Positions 7,740-15,813 of a stretch of 64,000 nt of DNA are shown here, in pieces. The notes below the pieces were generated by a model that worked only from the letters and a program-made list of their open reading frames with translations, had not been told where the DNA came from and made no database searches. The stretch comes from Caldimonas mangrovi. Its GTDB lineage: Bacteria; Pseudomonadota; Gammaproteobacteria; Burkholderiales; Burkholderiaceae_C. The DNA lies in assembly GCF_023721835.1 (NCBI RefSeq), contig NZ_JAMKFE010000020.1:1-64000 (forward strand). The letters are read 5' to 3'. Made by a program: the position numbers and the translations under genes. Numbering within the stretch: position 1 is the stretch's first letter; each line of letters starts with the position of its first letter.

Positions 7740-8401
7740 AAGACACGCTGATCACCGCGGCAGACACAACCGAAGCGGTATCGGGTGCGCAGGCTGGATC
7801 GCAAGAAGGCGACGCAGCAGTCACGACTGAAGCGAAGCCCGAAGGCGAGAAGGCTGCGGCAACCGATGCCGCTGCGACCCAGGGCCAAGAGGGCCAGAAG
7901 CAAGACGACGCATCGAAGCAAGGCGACAAGCCCGCTGCTCCGGAGAAGTACGAGCTGAAGGCCCCCGAGGGTTTTGACGCCTCCCGACTTGAGCAGATCA
8001 CCTCCTTCGCAAAGGAGCTTGGTTTGACCAACGAGGCGGCTCAGAAGCTCCTGGACCGTGAAGCCAAAAGCGACACGGATCGTCATGAGGCGGCGCAACA
8101 GCAATTGCAGCAGCTACGGACCCGCTGGGTCGACGACGTGAAGGCTGACAAGGAACTTGGTGGCGAGCACTTCGATGTGACCGTCAAGCAAGCCCAGAAG
8201 GCCATCACGAAGTACGGCACGGACGAGTTCAAGAAAGCGCTGAACGAAAGCGGATACGGCAACCACCCGGAAGTCGTCCGTGTGTTCGCGCGCATCGGAA
8301 AGGCGATGGCTGAAGACAAGTTCGAGACCAACGGCAGCGATGCCAGCGGGAAGAAGTCTGTTGAAGACCTCTTCTACAGCGAGTCCACGAGCAAGTCCTG
8401 A
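7733..8401 (+). CDS. Capsid scaffold / assembly protein
   Basis: A 222-residue acidic protein. Residues 1-75 are low in complexity (Ala, Glu, Gln, Lys), and residues 75-200 are helical (YELKAPEGFDASRLEQITSFAKELGLTNEAAQKLL...), with a short basic tail. This matches scaffold proteins of BPP-1-like podoviruses and the position directly before the major capsid gene fits. It should guide procapsid assembly and leave before DNA fills the head. Confidence 0.82.
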   Translation: MPEDTLITAADTTEAVSGAQAGSQEGDAAVTTEAKPEGEKAAATDAAATQGQEGQKQDDASKQGDKPAAPEKYELKAPEGFDASRLEQITSFAKELGLTNEAAQKLLDREAKSDTDRHEAAQQQLQQLRTRWVDDVKADKELGGEHFDVTVKQAQKAITKYGTDEFKKALNESGYGNHPEVVRVFARIGKAMAEDKFETNGSDASGKKSVEDLFYSESTSKS

Positions 8402-8436
8402 AGTCGTCAATCAGCTACTGCAATTAGGAGTCTCAA

Positions 8437-9468
8437 ATGGCAACTCTCTCCAGCAACGTGCTGACTCTGGCCGATTGGGCCAAGCGGCTTGATCCGGACG
8501 GCAAGGTTCCGCAAATCGTGGAAATGCTGTCGCAAACGAACGAAGTCCTCACGGACATGCTGTTTATGGAAGGCAACCTGCCGACCGGCCACCGCACCAC
8601 GGTGCGCACTGGTCTGCCGACTGTTGCGTGGCGACTGCTGAACAACGGCGTCCAACCGAGCAAGTCCACCACCGCCCAGATCGACGAGGCCTGCGGCATG
8701 TTGGAGGCTTACAGCGAAGTGGACAAGGACCTCGCTGAACTGAACGGCAACGTCTCGGCGTTCCGTCTGTCGGAGGGCCAGGCGTTCATCGAAGCCATGA
8801 ACCAGGAAATGGCGTCCACGCTGTTCTACGGCGCGTCCACTGCTCCTGAGGAGTTCGTCGGTCTGGCGACTCGCTACTCGGATGTCGGCTCCGGCGCCCC
8901 CGCGAACTCGGTGAACATCATCGACGGCGGCGGTACTGGCTCCGACAACACCTCGATTTGGCTGATCGTGTGGGGCGGGCAGACGGTTCACGGCATCTTC
9001 CCGAAGGGCTCGAAGGCTGGCCTCCAGCATGAAGACCTCGGCCTGGTGACGGTGGAAACCGCCAACGGCATCGGTGGCGCTCGCATGCGTGCCTACCGCG
9101 ACCACTGGCAGTGGAAGACCGGCGTGGCCCTGCGTGACTGGCGCTATGCGGTTCGCATCTGCAACGTCGACGTGTCGAACCTGACCGGTGAGTCGAGCGC
9201 TGCGAACTTGATCAAGCTCATGATCAAGGCCATCCACCGCATCCACAAGCTGGGCATGGGCCGCGCCGCGTTCTACATGAACCGCACCGTCGCTCAGATG
9301 CTGGACATCCAGCGCTTCAACGTCATGACCGGTGGCGGTGGTGGCTCGACGCTGAACGGCGGTTCGATTCAGTACAGCCAGATCGACGGCGTGTGGACCC
9401 CGAGCTTCCGCGGCATCCCGATCCGCACCTGCGACGCGCTTCTGGAAACCGAAGCCCGCGTGGTCTGA
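8437..9468 (+). CDS. Major capsid protein
   Basis: A 343-residue protein of the Bbp17-like major capsid family. Diagnostic stretches are LADWAKRLDPDGKVPQIVEM at the N-terminus, GNLPTGHRTTVRTGLPTVAWR and the C-terminal GIPIRTCDALLETE. It would build the T=7-type icosahedral shell with an HK97-like fold, which is family knowledge. A clear ribosome site (TTAGGAG) precedes ATG 8437. The neighbours are scaffold upstream and cement protein downstream. Confidence 0.93.
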   Translation: MATLSSNVLTLADWAKRLDPDGKVPQIVEMLSQTNEVLTDMLFMEGNLPTGHRTTVRTGLPTVAWRLLNNGVQPSKSTTAQIDEACGMLEAYSEVDKDLAELNGNVSAFRLSEGQAFIEAMNQEMASTLFYGASTAPEEFVGLATRYSDVGSGAPANSVNIIDGGGTGSDNTSIWLIVWGGQTVHGIFPKGSKAGLQHEDLGLVTVETANGIGGARMRAYRDHWQWKTGVALRDWRYAVRICNVDVSNLTGESSAANLIKLMIKAIHRIHKLGMGRAAFYMNRTVAQMLDIQRFNVMTGGGGGSTLNGGSIQYSQIDGVWTPSFRGIPIRTCDALLETEARVV

Positions 9469-9487
9469 ACCTGAAAGGAGAACTGAC

Positions 9488-9913
9488 ATGTTCATCGATT
9501 CCCTCCTGTTGTTCTCCGATGCCCAGGCGCTGACCGCGACCGCGGCGTCGACGAACGTAATCGACCTGTCCGTCGACCGTGACATTGGCGTGGGTGAGCC
9601 CATGTCGGTGGTTGCGGTGCTGGACGTGGCCGCAGACGGCACGACTGGTGATGAGACCTACTCGGTTGCTATCCAGACGGACGACGCAGACTCGTTCGGC
9701 TCGGCGACGACCCTGGGCACGTTCACCATCACCCGCGGCACGGCTGCGGGGACGCTGTTCGAGTTCCCTCTGCCTGACACCAATGAGCGGTATTTGCGCC
9801 TGAACTACACGCTCGGCGGCACGACCCCCACCGTAACGGTGACGGCGTTCCTGCAGCCGAAGTCGATGGTTCAGCAGTCGCGCTACTACGCGCGTGGCTA
9901 CACCGTTTCCTGA
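9488..9913 (+). CDS. Bbp16-family capsid cement protein
   Basis: A 141-residue beta-rich protein with the Bbp16-like pattern MFIDSLLLFSDAQAL at the start and NERYLRLNYTLGGTTPTVTVTAFL near the end. In BPP-1 this protein decorates and stabilises the capsid. AAAGGAG precedes the start. Position directly after the capsid gene is as expected. Confidence 0.88.
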   Translation: MFIDSLLLFSDAQALTATAASTNVIDLSVDRDIGVGEPMSVVAVLDVAADGTTGDETYSVAIQTDDADSFGSATTLGTFTITRGTAAGTLFEFPLPDTNERYLRLNYTLGGTTPTVTVTAFLQPKSMVQQSRYYARGYTVS

Positions 9914-9926
9914 TCGGGGCTGACCT

Positions 9927-10163
9927 ATGCAAGTCGTTGCGATTCGCATGGGCTACTACGGCAAGAGGCGCATCCGCGAGGGCGAGAAGTTCAGCGCTCC
10001 CGAGGATGCCGTGCCGTCCTGGGCTCAGCCAGTGAAGGTCTACGAGGCCGAGCAGGCAGCCAAGGAAGCGGCGAAGCCGAAGAAGCCACAGCGCGGACAG
10101 TCGTTGAAAGAGGCGGCCGAGGAAACCCGGCCTCTCCCAACCGGCGACCGCGAGGTCATCTGA
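9927..10163 (+). CDS. Small phage protein after the cement gene
   Basis: A 78-residue basic and charged protein, MQVVAIRMGYYGKRRIREGEKF, with a lysine/glutamate-rich second half. The first 40 residues (VRxGYYGxxRxRxGxxF) are a recurring small phage domain found next to capsid genes, possibly a head-associated adaptor. It is the last gene before the terminator at 10182. Confidence 0.65.
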   Translation: MQVVAIRMGYYGKRRIREGEKFSAPEDAVPSWAQPVKVYEAEQAAKEAAKPKKPQRGQSLKEAAEETRPLPTGDREVI

Positions 10164-10181
10164 TTTTCGGGGCCATGACTT

Positions 10182-10209
10182 GGGGCGGGGTGATTCCCGC
10201 CCCTTTTTT
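10182..10209 (+). terminator. Rho-independent terminator after the head genes
   Basis: Stem GGGGCGGG (10182-10189) pairs with CCCGCCCC (10196-10203), loop 6 bases, then six T. It closes the head gene block before the beta-helix cassette; downstream genes need read-through or another promoter. Confidence 0.9.
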
Positions 10210-10222
10210 CTAGGAGCCGCAA

Positions 10223-10531
10223 ATGGCTGGCATTGATTACGACCACGGGATGCAGGTCACGGACCACGTGGACATTGAGGGGCGTGCAGCGGCTACGCTG
10301 GCCGTCTCCGCTGCCGCAGCTCAGACGAGCACGCTCGACGAAGGCGTGTATGACATTTGGTGCGACGTCGACGTCTATGTCAAGGTTGGCGCTACAGCCA
10401 ATGATGTGACGACCGCGACCGGATACCTCATTCGCGCAGATAGCACTGTTGCAGTTCTGGTGCGTCGTGGCTCCCGCATTGGAGCCATCGCGGGAGGCGC
10501 TGGCACGCTCAGCTATCACGTGGTGCGGTAA
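10223..10531 (+). CDS. Small beta-rich phage protein upstream of the beta-helix gene
   Basis: A 102-residue protein rich in Val, Thr and Asp (VYDIWCDVDVYVKVGATANDV), with the look of a compact beta-sandwich. A ribosome site TAGGAGCC precedes ATG 10223. It overlaps the beta-helix gene by one base, so the two form a unit placed between a terminator and the tail-tube genes. It may be a decoration or attachment partner of the beta-helix protein; this is inference from coupling only. Confidence 0.6.
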   Translation: MAGIDYDHGMQVTDHVDIEGRAAATLAVSAAAAQTSTLDEGVYDIWCDVDVYVKVGATANDVTTATGYLIRADSTVAVLVRRGSRIGAIAGGAGTLSYHVVR

Positions 10532-12282
10532 TGAGAGGGCGAGCGCGTCACGGCAGTTTCGGGGTTGCGCTGCCATCCAGCGGTGCGGCAATTGAGGACG
10601 GCAAGTTGTGGCAGAAGGCCCGAGAAGCGGCGCTGCGACCAGTTCTTGCGACCCTCAACGCCGACTGCCATACGGTGGACGTGTCTCTCGGCCGTGCGGC
10701 AGTGCAGGCGGCGTGTGATGCTGCCGCCAGTGCTGGTAAGCCGCTGAAGCTGCTGCCGGGGTCGACTGGGTATCTGGACATCGGCAGCACGCAGTGGAGC
10801 CCAAAGGCTGCAGCTTCGGCAGTTCCTCTGACGCTGTTCTCTGATGGGAATGTGGAAATTCGAGGCACCGGGAACATCCTGCTGTCGGTAAGCCTGAGTC
10901 TGTACAACCTTAAGTTCAAGAACCGCACGCCCAGTGGTTCGCCGCCGACTTGCCTAGTTCTGCCGACCGTGAGCGGTCAGAAAGACATCACGGTCTTTGG
11001 TTGCGACATCAACACGCCTGGGGCCGCTGGCATCTACTGTGGTGGTGCCAACACCCCCCCGAACACGATGGGGCGCTGGAACTACTTCGAGGACTGCCTG
11101 TATGCAGCGCTGACGTTCAACCTGCACAACTCGGAGTTCTCGGACAACCGTTCTGTCATGGCGATTGGCGGCGGCGGTCGGCACTTCTTCAGGAACGGCG
11201 GGTATCGGTTCAAGTACCTGCGCAACTACTGCGAAGGTGGCGTGACTGGTATTACGGGCATGTTCAATCACGCCGTGTCTGGTTATGTGGCCGTGCCGTC
11301 GATGCAAAGCTTCATCGACGATGTGATCGACGGGAACGTGATCAAGCTGTGCTCCGAGGAGTACATCGGGTACGACGTGCAAACCAACACGTCGGCGTAT
11401 CACCCAGGCTTGACCATGACGACGGTCACGGGGGTGGAGGGTACAGGCGCCAATGCCCCGACGCTTCTCTGCACGTGGGATGGGGTGACAAGCATCAGCC
11501 GGTTCCAGCCAGCCCCGTACCGGTTCGCCTATGTGGTTGGGCCAGCGGGGCACCCACACCTCGGCAAGTACGCCCAGATCTGGAGTCTGGCGAACGTGTC
11601 TGGTGTGATCAAGATGGGCCTACGTGGCCTTGATATCGGGCTTCATGCTCTAAAGCCGAGCACTGGGAGTGCGGCTGGCAGGCGTGCCGGCGATCAGCGA
11701 ATGGGTGAGCTGTCGCAGGAAGATTTGGCGACGATGACCGGCGCAATCGTGATGGTCACGGACCTGGCGATTTCCCCGCGGATCACAAACAACGTTCTGA
11801 TCTCCAAGGGCTTCGCAAGCCGGAACACGACGGTGATCAGCCTATGGGGCAACACGGTCGGCTTCACGATCTCCGGGAACCGAAACATCGACCTCGGCAC
11901 CGAGCCGGGGAACATCAGCTATCACGGGATTCGGATCACCACAGTGTCGGGGGTGAACGCCAAGCCCAAGGCGCCTGACACCAGCGACTGCAATTGGGGC
12001 AACACCCAGATTGCAGGGAAGGACCTGCTGCAGTTCCCGAACGCTCATGGCGAGGTGTTCAACAACGACCTTGGCGGCCTGAAGATGCGCTGCAACAACA
12101 TCACGTATGCGGGAGCCGGGGACAACATCCTCGCGCAGTACCCGGTGAGGATATTCAACAACCTGAACGTTCAAGGCCCAGGCGAGATCGTCTCCCCTTG
12201 GATCGGGGCCGGTGGGGTTGTCCATGTGTCGGGCGCCAAGTGCTACGACGACAGCGCGGCCTACGTCTACGCGAACACATAG
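10531..12282 (+). CDS. Parallel beta-helix protein (tailspike-like or polysaccharide-active)
   Basis: A 583-residue protein with a long series of short strands and turns (NILLSVSLSLYNLKFKN, DITVFGCDIN, YFEDCLYAALTFNLHN, ITNNVLISKGFASRN, TVGFTISGNRNIDLG), the pattern of a right-handed parallel beta-helix of pectate-lyase type. It has no obvious capsid or tail-binding N-terminal domain and no signal peptide. Related proteins are receptor-binding spikes or capsule depolymerases, but no catalytic residues can be named. Its place in the head-tail boundary, apart from the tailspike at 22492, is unusual. Confidence 0.65.
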   Translation: MRGRARHGSFGVALPSSGAAIEDGKLWQKAREAALRPVLATLNADCHTVDVSLGRAAVQAACDAAASAGKPLKLLPGSTGYLDIGSTQWSPKAAASAVPLTLFSDGNVEIRGTGNILLSVSLSLYNLKFKNRTPSGSPPTCLVLPTVSGQKDITVFGCDINTPGAAGIYCGGANTPPNTMGRWNYFEDCLYAALTFNLHNSEFSDNRSVMAIGGGGRHFFRNGGYRFKYLRNYCEGGVTGITGMFNHAVSGYVAVPSMQSFIDDVIDGNVIKLCSEEYIGYDVQTNTSAYHPGLTMTTVTGVEGTGANAPTLLCTWDGVTSISRFQPAPYRFAYVVGPAGHPHLGKYAQIWSLANVSGVIKMGLRGLDIGLHALKPSTGSAAGRRAGDQRMGELSQEDLATMTGAIVMVTDLAISPRITNNVLISKGFASRNTTVISLWGNTVGFTISGNRNIDLGTEPGNISYHGIRITTVSGVNAKPKAPDTSDCNWGNTQIAGKDLLQFPNAHGEVFNNDLGGLKMRCNNITYAGAGDNILAQYPVRIFNNLNVQGPGEIVSPWIGAGGVVHVSGAKCYDDSAAYVYANT

Positions 12283-12325
12283 GTTTTCCACAGCATGGCG
12301 GCTACTTGAAGGGGTTCCGCTGTGG
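12281..12325 (+). promoter_or_regulatory. Intergenic element, copy 3: AGGTTTTCCACAG plus start-codon hairpin
   Basis: The motif is at 12281-12293, starting inside the previous stop codon. CCACAGC (12288-12294), part of the motif, pairs perfectly with GCTGTGG (12319-12325), which contains the GTG start (12322-12324) of the tail tube A gene. The ribosome site AAGGGG (12309-12314) is in the loop. Confidence 0.65.
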
Positions 12326-12918
12326 CAAGCGATGTCCAAATCTGTAACATGGCGCTGGGCCATATTGGCATTGCGCGCTCCATTGCCAACCGCACAAGCG
12401 AGCGCAGCGAAGAGGCCATCCAGTGCAACCGGTTCTACGAGCAGGCCAGGGATGAAGTCCTGACGGCATTCCCGTGGCCCTTTGCCACGGAGTACGCAGA
12501 ACTGGGTCTGGTCGAGGAGACCCCGAACAACGATTGGACGTACGCCTACCGATACCCGTCCGATTGCGTGTTCGCGCGTCGCCTGGTCACCGTGGCCGGC
12601 CGGCGCGATGGTAATCCGCCACCGTTCAAGGTCGGGCAGGACTCCCAAGGAAAGCTGATCTACACCGACGAAGCCGACGCGGTTCTCGAATACACGGTTG
12701 CCGTGACGGACGAGGGGCGGTTCGATGCCCTGTTCTCGAAGGCGCTTTCGTTCCTGCTGGGGCACTACATCGCCATGCCGCTGTCGCGTGTGAGCGGGGA
12801 GCGCGAGCGGTGCTACCAGTATTTTCAGGAGGCGATCAGCCAATCGAAAGCCACTTCGCTCAACGAAGGCCAGCAGACCGAGCCGCTTGAGTCCGAGTTC
12901 GTGAGGGCACGCGAGTAA
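12322..12918 (+). CDS. Tail tubular protein A (adaptor, T7 gp11-like)
   Basis: A 198-residue protein starting with GTG 12322. The pattern CNMALGHIG near the start, then EEAIQCNRFYEQARDEVLTAFPWPFA and later FDALFSKALSFLLGHYIAMPLS, identifies the podovirus tail adaptor that joins the portal to the nozzle. Stop and next start overlap (TAATG). Translation may be held back by the hairpin described at 12281. Confidence 0.9.
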   Translation: MASDVQICNMALGHIGIARSIANRTSERSEEAIQCNRFYEQARDEVLTAFPWPFATEYAELGLVEETPNNDWTYAYRYPSDCVFARRLVTVAGRRDGNPPPFKVGQDSQGKLIYTDEADAVLEYTVAVTDEGRFDALFSKALSFLLGHYIAMPLSRVSGERERCYQYFQEAISQSKATSLNEGQQTEPLESEFVRARE

Positions 12919-15347
12919 TGGCGTCCATCGCTCAGCGCTCATTCGCTGCAGGAGAGATCGCGCCCGCGGTCTACGGCAGAGCCGATGTCAGCAAGTACCA
13001 GAATGGGCTTCGGACCTGTCGGAACTTCTACGTCATGCGCCACGGTGGCGTGACCAATCGCCCCGGAACGCGGTTCATCTGCGAGGTGAAGGATTCGACC
13101 AAGCGGGTGCGGCTGCTGAAGTTCGTTTTCAACTCGGAGCAGTCCTACGTCCTTGAGTTTGGCGAGGGCTACATCCGCTTTATCCAGAACGCGGCGCAGC
13201 TTGAAGTGTCCGGCGTTGCGAACTGGAGCAACGTGACCGCGTACACGGTTGCGGACCTAGTGACCCAGGGCGGCGTTTTCTACTACTGCATTCAGGCGCA
13301 TACCAACCAGGTGCCGCCCAACGCCACCTACTGGTATCCGCTGACGGGCACCATCTACGAGATTCCCTCCCCGTACCAGGAGGAGGACTTAGAGGGGTTG
13401 CAGTTCGTCCAGTCGGCGGACGTGATGACGATCGTTCACCCGAACCACTCACCGCGCGATCTGCGGCGGCAGGGGGCGTTAGAGTGGACGCTTGTTGCAA
13501 AGACGTTCGTTCCTGGCATTGATGCGCCAGTCAACCTCAACGCAACCACCGGGGCCGGGTCGGTCAACGTCTCCTACAAGGTGACTGCAGTTGCGGAGGA
13601 GACCTACGAAGAGAGTTTGCCGTCTGGTGAGTTGGTTGTTCTTGGGGGCGACTACCCTATCCAGCTCGATTGGGATGCCGTTTCTGGCGCGGTCGAATAC
13701 AACATCTACCGCGACAATGACGACGGCGTGTTTGGATTCATCGGTATCTCACCGACGAATGCATTCACGGACGACAACATCGCCCGGGACACCAGCCAGA
13801 CGCCCCCCGTAGCCAGGAACCCATTCAGCGGAACTGGAAATTACCCGTCCGCCGTCAACTACTACCAGCAGCGCCTGACCTTCGGCAACTCCGACAACCG
13901 ACCGGAAACGGTGTGGATGTCCAAGAGCGGGGCATACAATAACTTCTCGATTTCGAGCCCGCTGCAAGAGGACGACTCGGTTACGTTCACGCTCGCCGGC
14001 AGGCAGGTGAACGAGATTCGCCACATCCTCGACATTGGAAGCATGGTCATCCTCACCAGCGGCGGGGAGTGGGTTGTTCGTGGCGACGGTGATGGGGTTG
14101 TCTCTCCCATCGCCATCAACGCCCGGCAGCAGGGCTACAGCGGGTCTGCAGAGGTTGCTCCGGTCCTGATCGGGAACAGCGCTCTGTTTGTGCAGGCTCG
14201 TGGGTCCATCGTGCGTGATCTTCGCTTCGAGCTGGAAAGCGACGCCTACGTCGGGAAGGACCTCACCGTTTTCTCGGCGCACATGTTCGACGGCTACCAG
14301 ATCACCCGCTGGGACTTTCAGCAGGTTCCCCATTCCATCGTGTGGGCGGTTCGAGACGACGGAACTCTGCTCGGTTTGACTTACATGCGCGATCAGGACG
14401 TATGGGGCTGGCACCGGCACGACACGGATGGAGCCTTCGAGGATGTCGTTTGCATCCCGGAATCGAATGACGACGCCGTGTATACCGTGGTCAACCGGAC
14501 CATTGGCGGCGTGACGCAGCGCTATATCGAACGATTCGCTGACCGTCGAATTGTTGACCTGCCTACTGATGCGTGGTTCGTCGATTCTGGCTTGAGCTAT
14601 GACGGGCTGAACGCGGGGGCTACGACCATCACGCTATCGGGTGGGACGGATTGGGTATACACCGAGACCTTGACGGCGACCGCTAGTGCAACCCTATTTG
14701 CCCCCACCGACGTGGGCAACGAGATTGTTTTCGACCTGGGCGGGGAAAACCTGCGCTGCGAGATCACGGCGTACAGCACGAATCAGATCGTCTCTGTCCG
14801 CCCGAACAGGACGGTTCCTGTTGCCTTTCGTGGCGCGGCTACCGCAGATTGGGCTATGGCCGTCGACACGGTTGCCGGGCTTGATCATCTCGAAGGCAAG
14901 TCGGTTGGCATCCTGGCTGACGGGTACGTGGTGGCAAACGGGGTTGACGCACCGCTGTTCACTGTTGCCTCCGGGTCAGTCACGCTCCCCCGGCCATACG
15001 CTCAGATCATTGTTGGGCTACCCATCGAGTCGGATTTCGAGACGCTAGACCTTGATCCGCTCGGCGACTCGCTCCTAAGGGACAAGAGGAAGCTGATTCG
15101 CTCGGTCACTCTGGTAGTCGAATCGTCGCGCGGCATCTTCGCCGGGCCAGATGAAGACAACCTGCGCGAGTACAAGCAGCGCACGGATGACGAGGGTTAC
15201 GACTCTCCAACTGAGCCGGTGACGGGGAACATCGAAATCAACATGAGCGGCACATGGAACGACAACGGCCGGGTATTCGTGCGCCAGCGTGACCCTTTGC
15301 CACTGACGATCCTTTCCGCAATCCCGGAAGGGCAGATCGGGGGCTGA
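12918..15347 (+). CDS. Tail tubular protein B (nozzle, T7 gp12-like)
   Basis: An 809-residue protein beginning SIAQRSFAAGEIAPAVYGR and KYQNGLRTCRNFYVMRHGG, which is the family signature of podovirus nozzle proteins. The body is beta-rich with the TYEESLPSGE fibronectin-like insert around residue 230-290. The tail end RDPLPLTILSAIPEGQIGG is also typical. It forms the distal tube of the short tail. One base separates it from the next gene. Confidence 0.92.
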   Translation: MASIAQRSFAAGEIAPAVYGRADVSKYQNGLRTCRNFYVMRHGGVTNRPGTRFICEVKDSTKRVRLLKFVFNSEQSYVLEFGEGYIRFIQNAAQLEVSGVANWSNVTAYTVADLVTQGGVFYYCIQAHTNQVPPNATYWYPLTGTIYEIPSPYQEEDLEGLQFVQSADVMTIVHPNHSPRDLRRQGALEWTLVAKTFVPGIDAPVNLNATTGAGSVNVSYKVTAVAEETYEESLPSGELVVLGGDYPIQLDWDAVSGAVEYNIYRDNDDGVFGFIGISPTNAFTDDNIARDTSQTPPVARNPFSGTGNYPSAVNYYQQRLTFGNSDNRPETVWMSKSGAYNNFSISSPLQEDDSVTFTLAGRQVNEIRHILDIGSMVILTSGGEWVVRGDGDGVVSPIAINARQQGYSGSAEVAPVLIGNSALFVQARGSIVRDLRFELESDAYVGKDLTVFSAHMFDGYQITRWDFQQVPHSIVWAVRDDGTLLGLTYMRDQDVWGWHRHDTDGAFEDVVCIPESNDDAVYTVVNRTIGGVTQRYIERFADRRIVDLPTDAWFVDSGLSYDGLNAGATTITLSGGTDWVYTETLTATASATLFAPTDVGNEIVFDLGGENLRCEITAYSTNQIVSVRPNRTVPVAFRGAATADWAMAVDTVAGLDHLEGKSVGILADGYVVANGVDAPLFTVASGSVTLPRPYAQIIVGLPIESDFETLDLDPLGDSLLRDKRKLIRSVTLVVESSRGIFAGPDEDNLREYKQRTDDEGYDSPTEPVTGNIEINMSGTWNDNGRVFVRQRDPLPLTILSAIPEGQIGG

Positions 15348-15348
15348 C

Positions 15349-15810
15349 ATGGCATTCACGGCAGGAATGATGATGGTTGCTGGCGGGGCGATGAACGCAA
15401 CATCGCAATACCAGGCCGGCAAGGCGCAAAGCCAGATCGCCGGATACAACGCGCGCGTCGCCGAGTCGCAGGCCGTCGATGCACTGGAGCGTGGCGAGCT
15501 TGAGGAATCGAGGCAACGCAGTTCTACCCGACAACTCATCGGCTCTCAGCGTGCCCGCCTCGCGGCGCAAGGGATTGAGATCGATTCCGGGTCGGCCTTG
15601 GACGTTCAGGAGGACACAGCCGCCCTTGGTGAGATGGACGCGCTGATGATCCGCAACAACGCCGCCCGTGAGGCCTGGGGCTACCGGACACAAGCGGTTG
15701 ACGCCAGGAACCAGGGTGCCATCGCTAGATCCCAGGGCACCAGCCAAGCCATCGGGACGATTCTCGGCACTGCGGGGAACGTCTACCGCGGCGGCTATTT
15801 CAAGGGGTAA
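15349..15810 (+). CDS. Internal virion protein (T7 gp14-like)
   Basis: A 153-residue protein with a short hydrophobic start (MAFTAGMMMVAGGAMNATS), then long helices with the pattern AGYNARVAESQAVDALERGELEES and GSQRARLAAQGIEIDSGSALDVQEDT, and a glycine-rich end. This is the small internal virion or ejection protein family of podoviruses, which leaves the head with the DNA and crosses the envelope. Confidence 0.82.
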   Translation: MAFTAGMMMVAGGAMNATSQYQAGKAQSQIAGYNARVAESQAVDALERGELEESRQRSSTRQLIGSQRARLAAQGIEIDSGSALDVQEDTAALGEMDALMIRNNAAREAWGYRTQAVDARNQGAIARSQGTSQAIGTILGTAGNVYRGGYFKG

Positions 15811-15813
15811 TCG

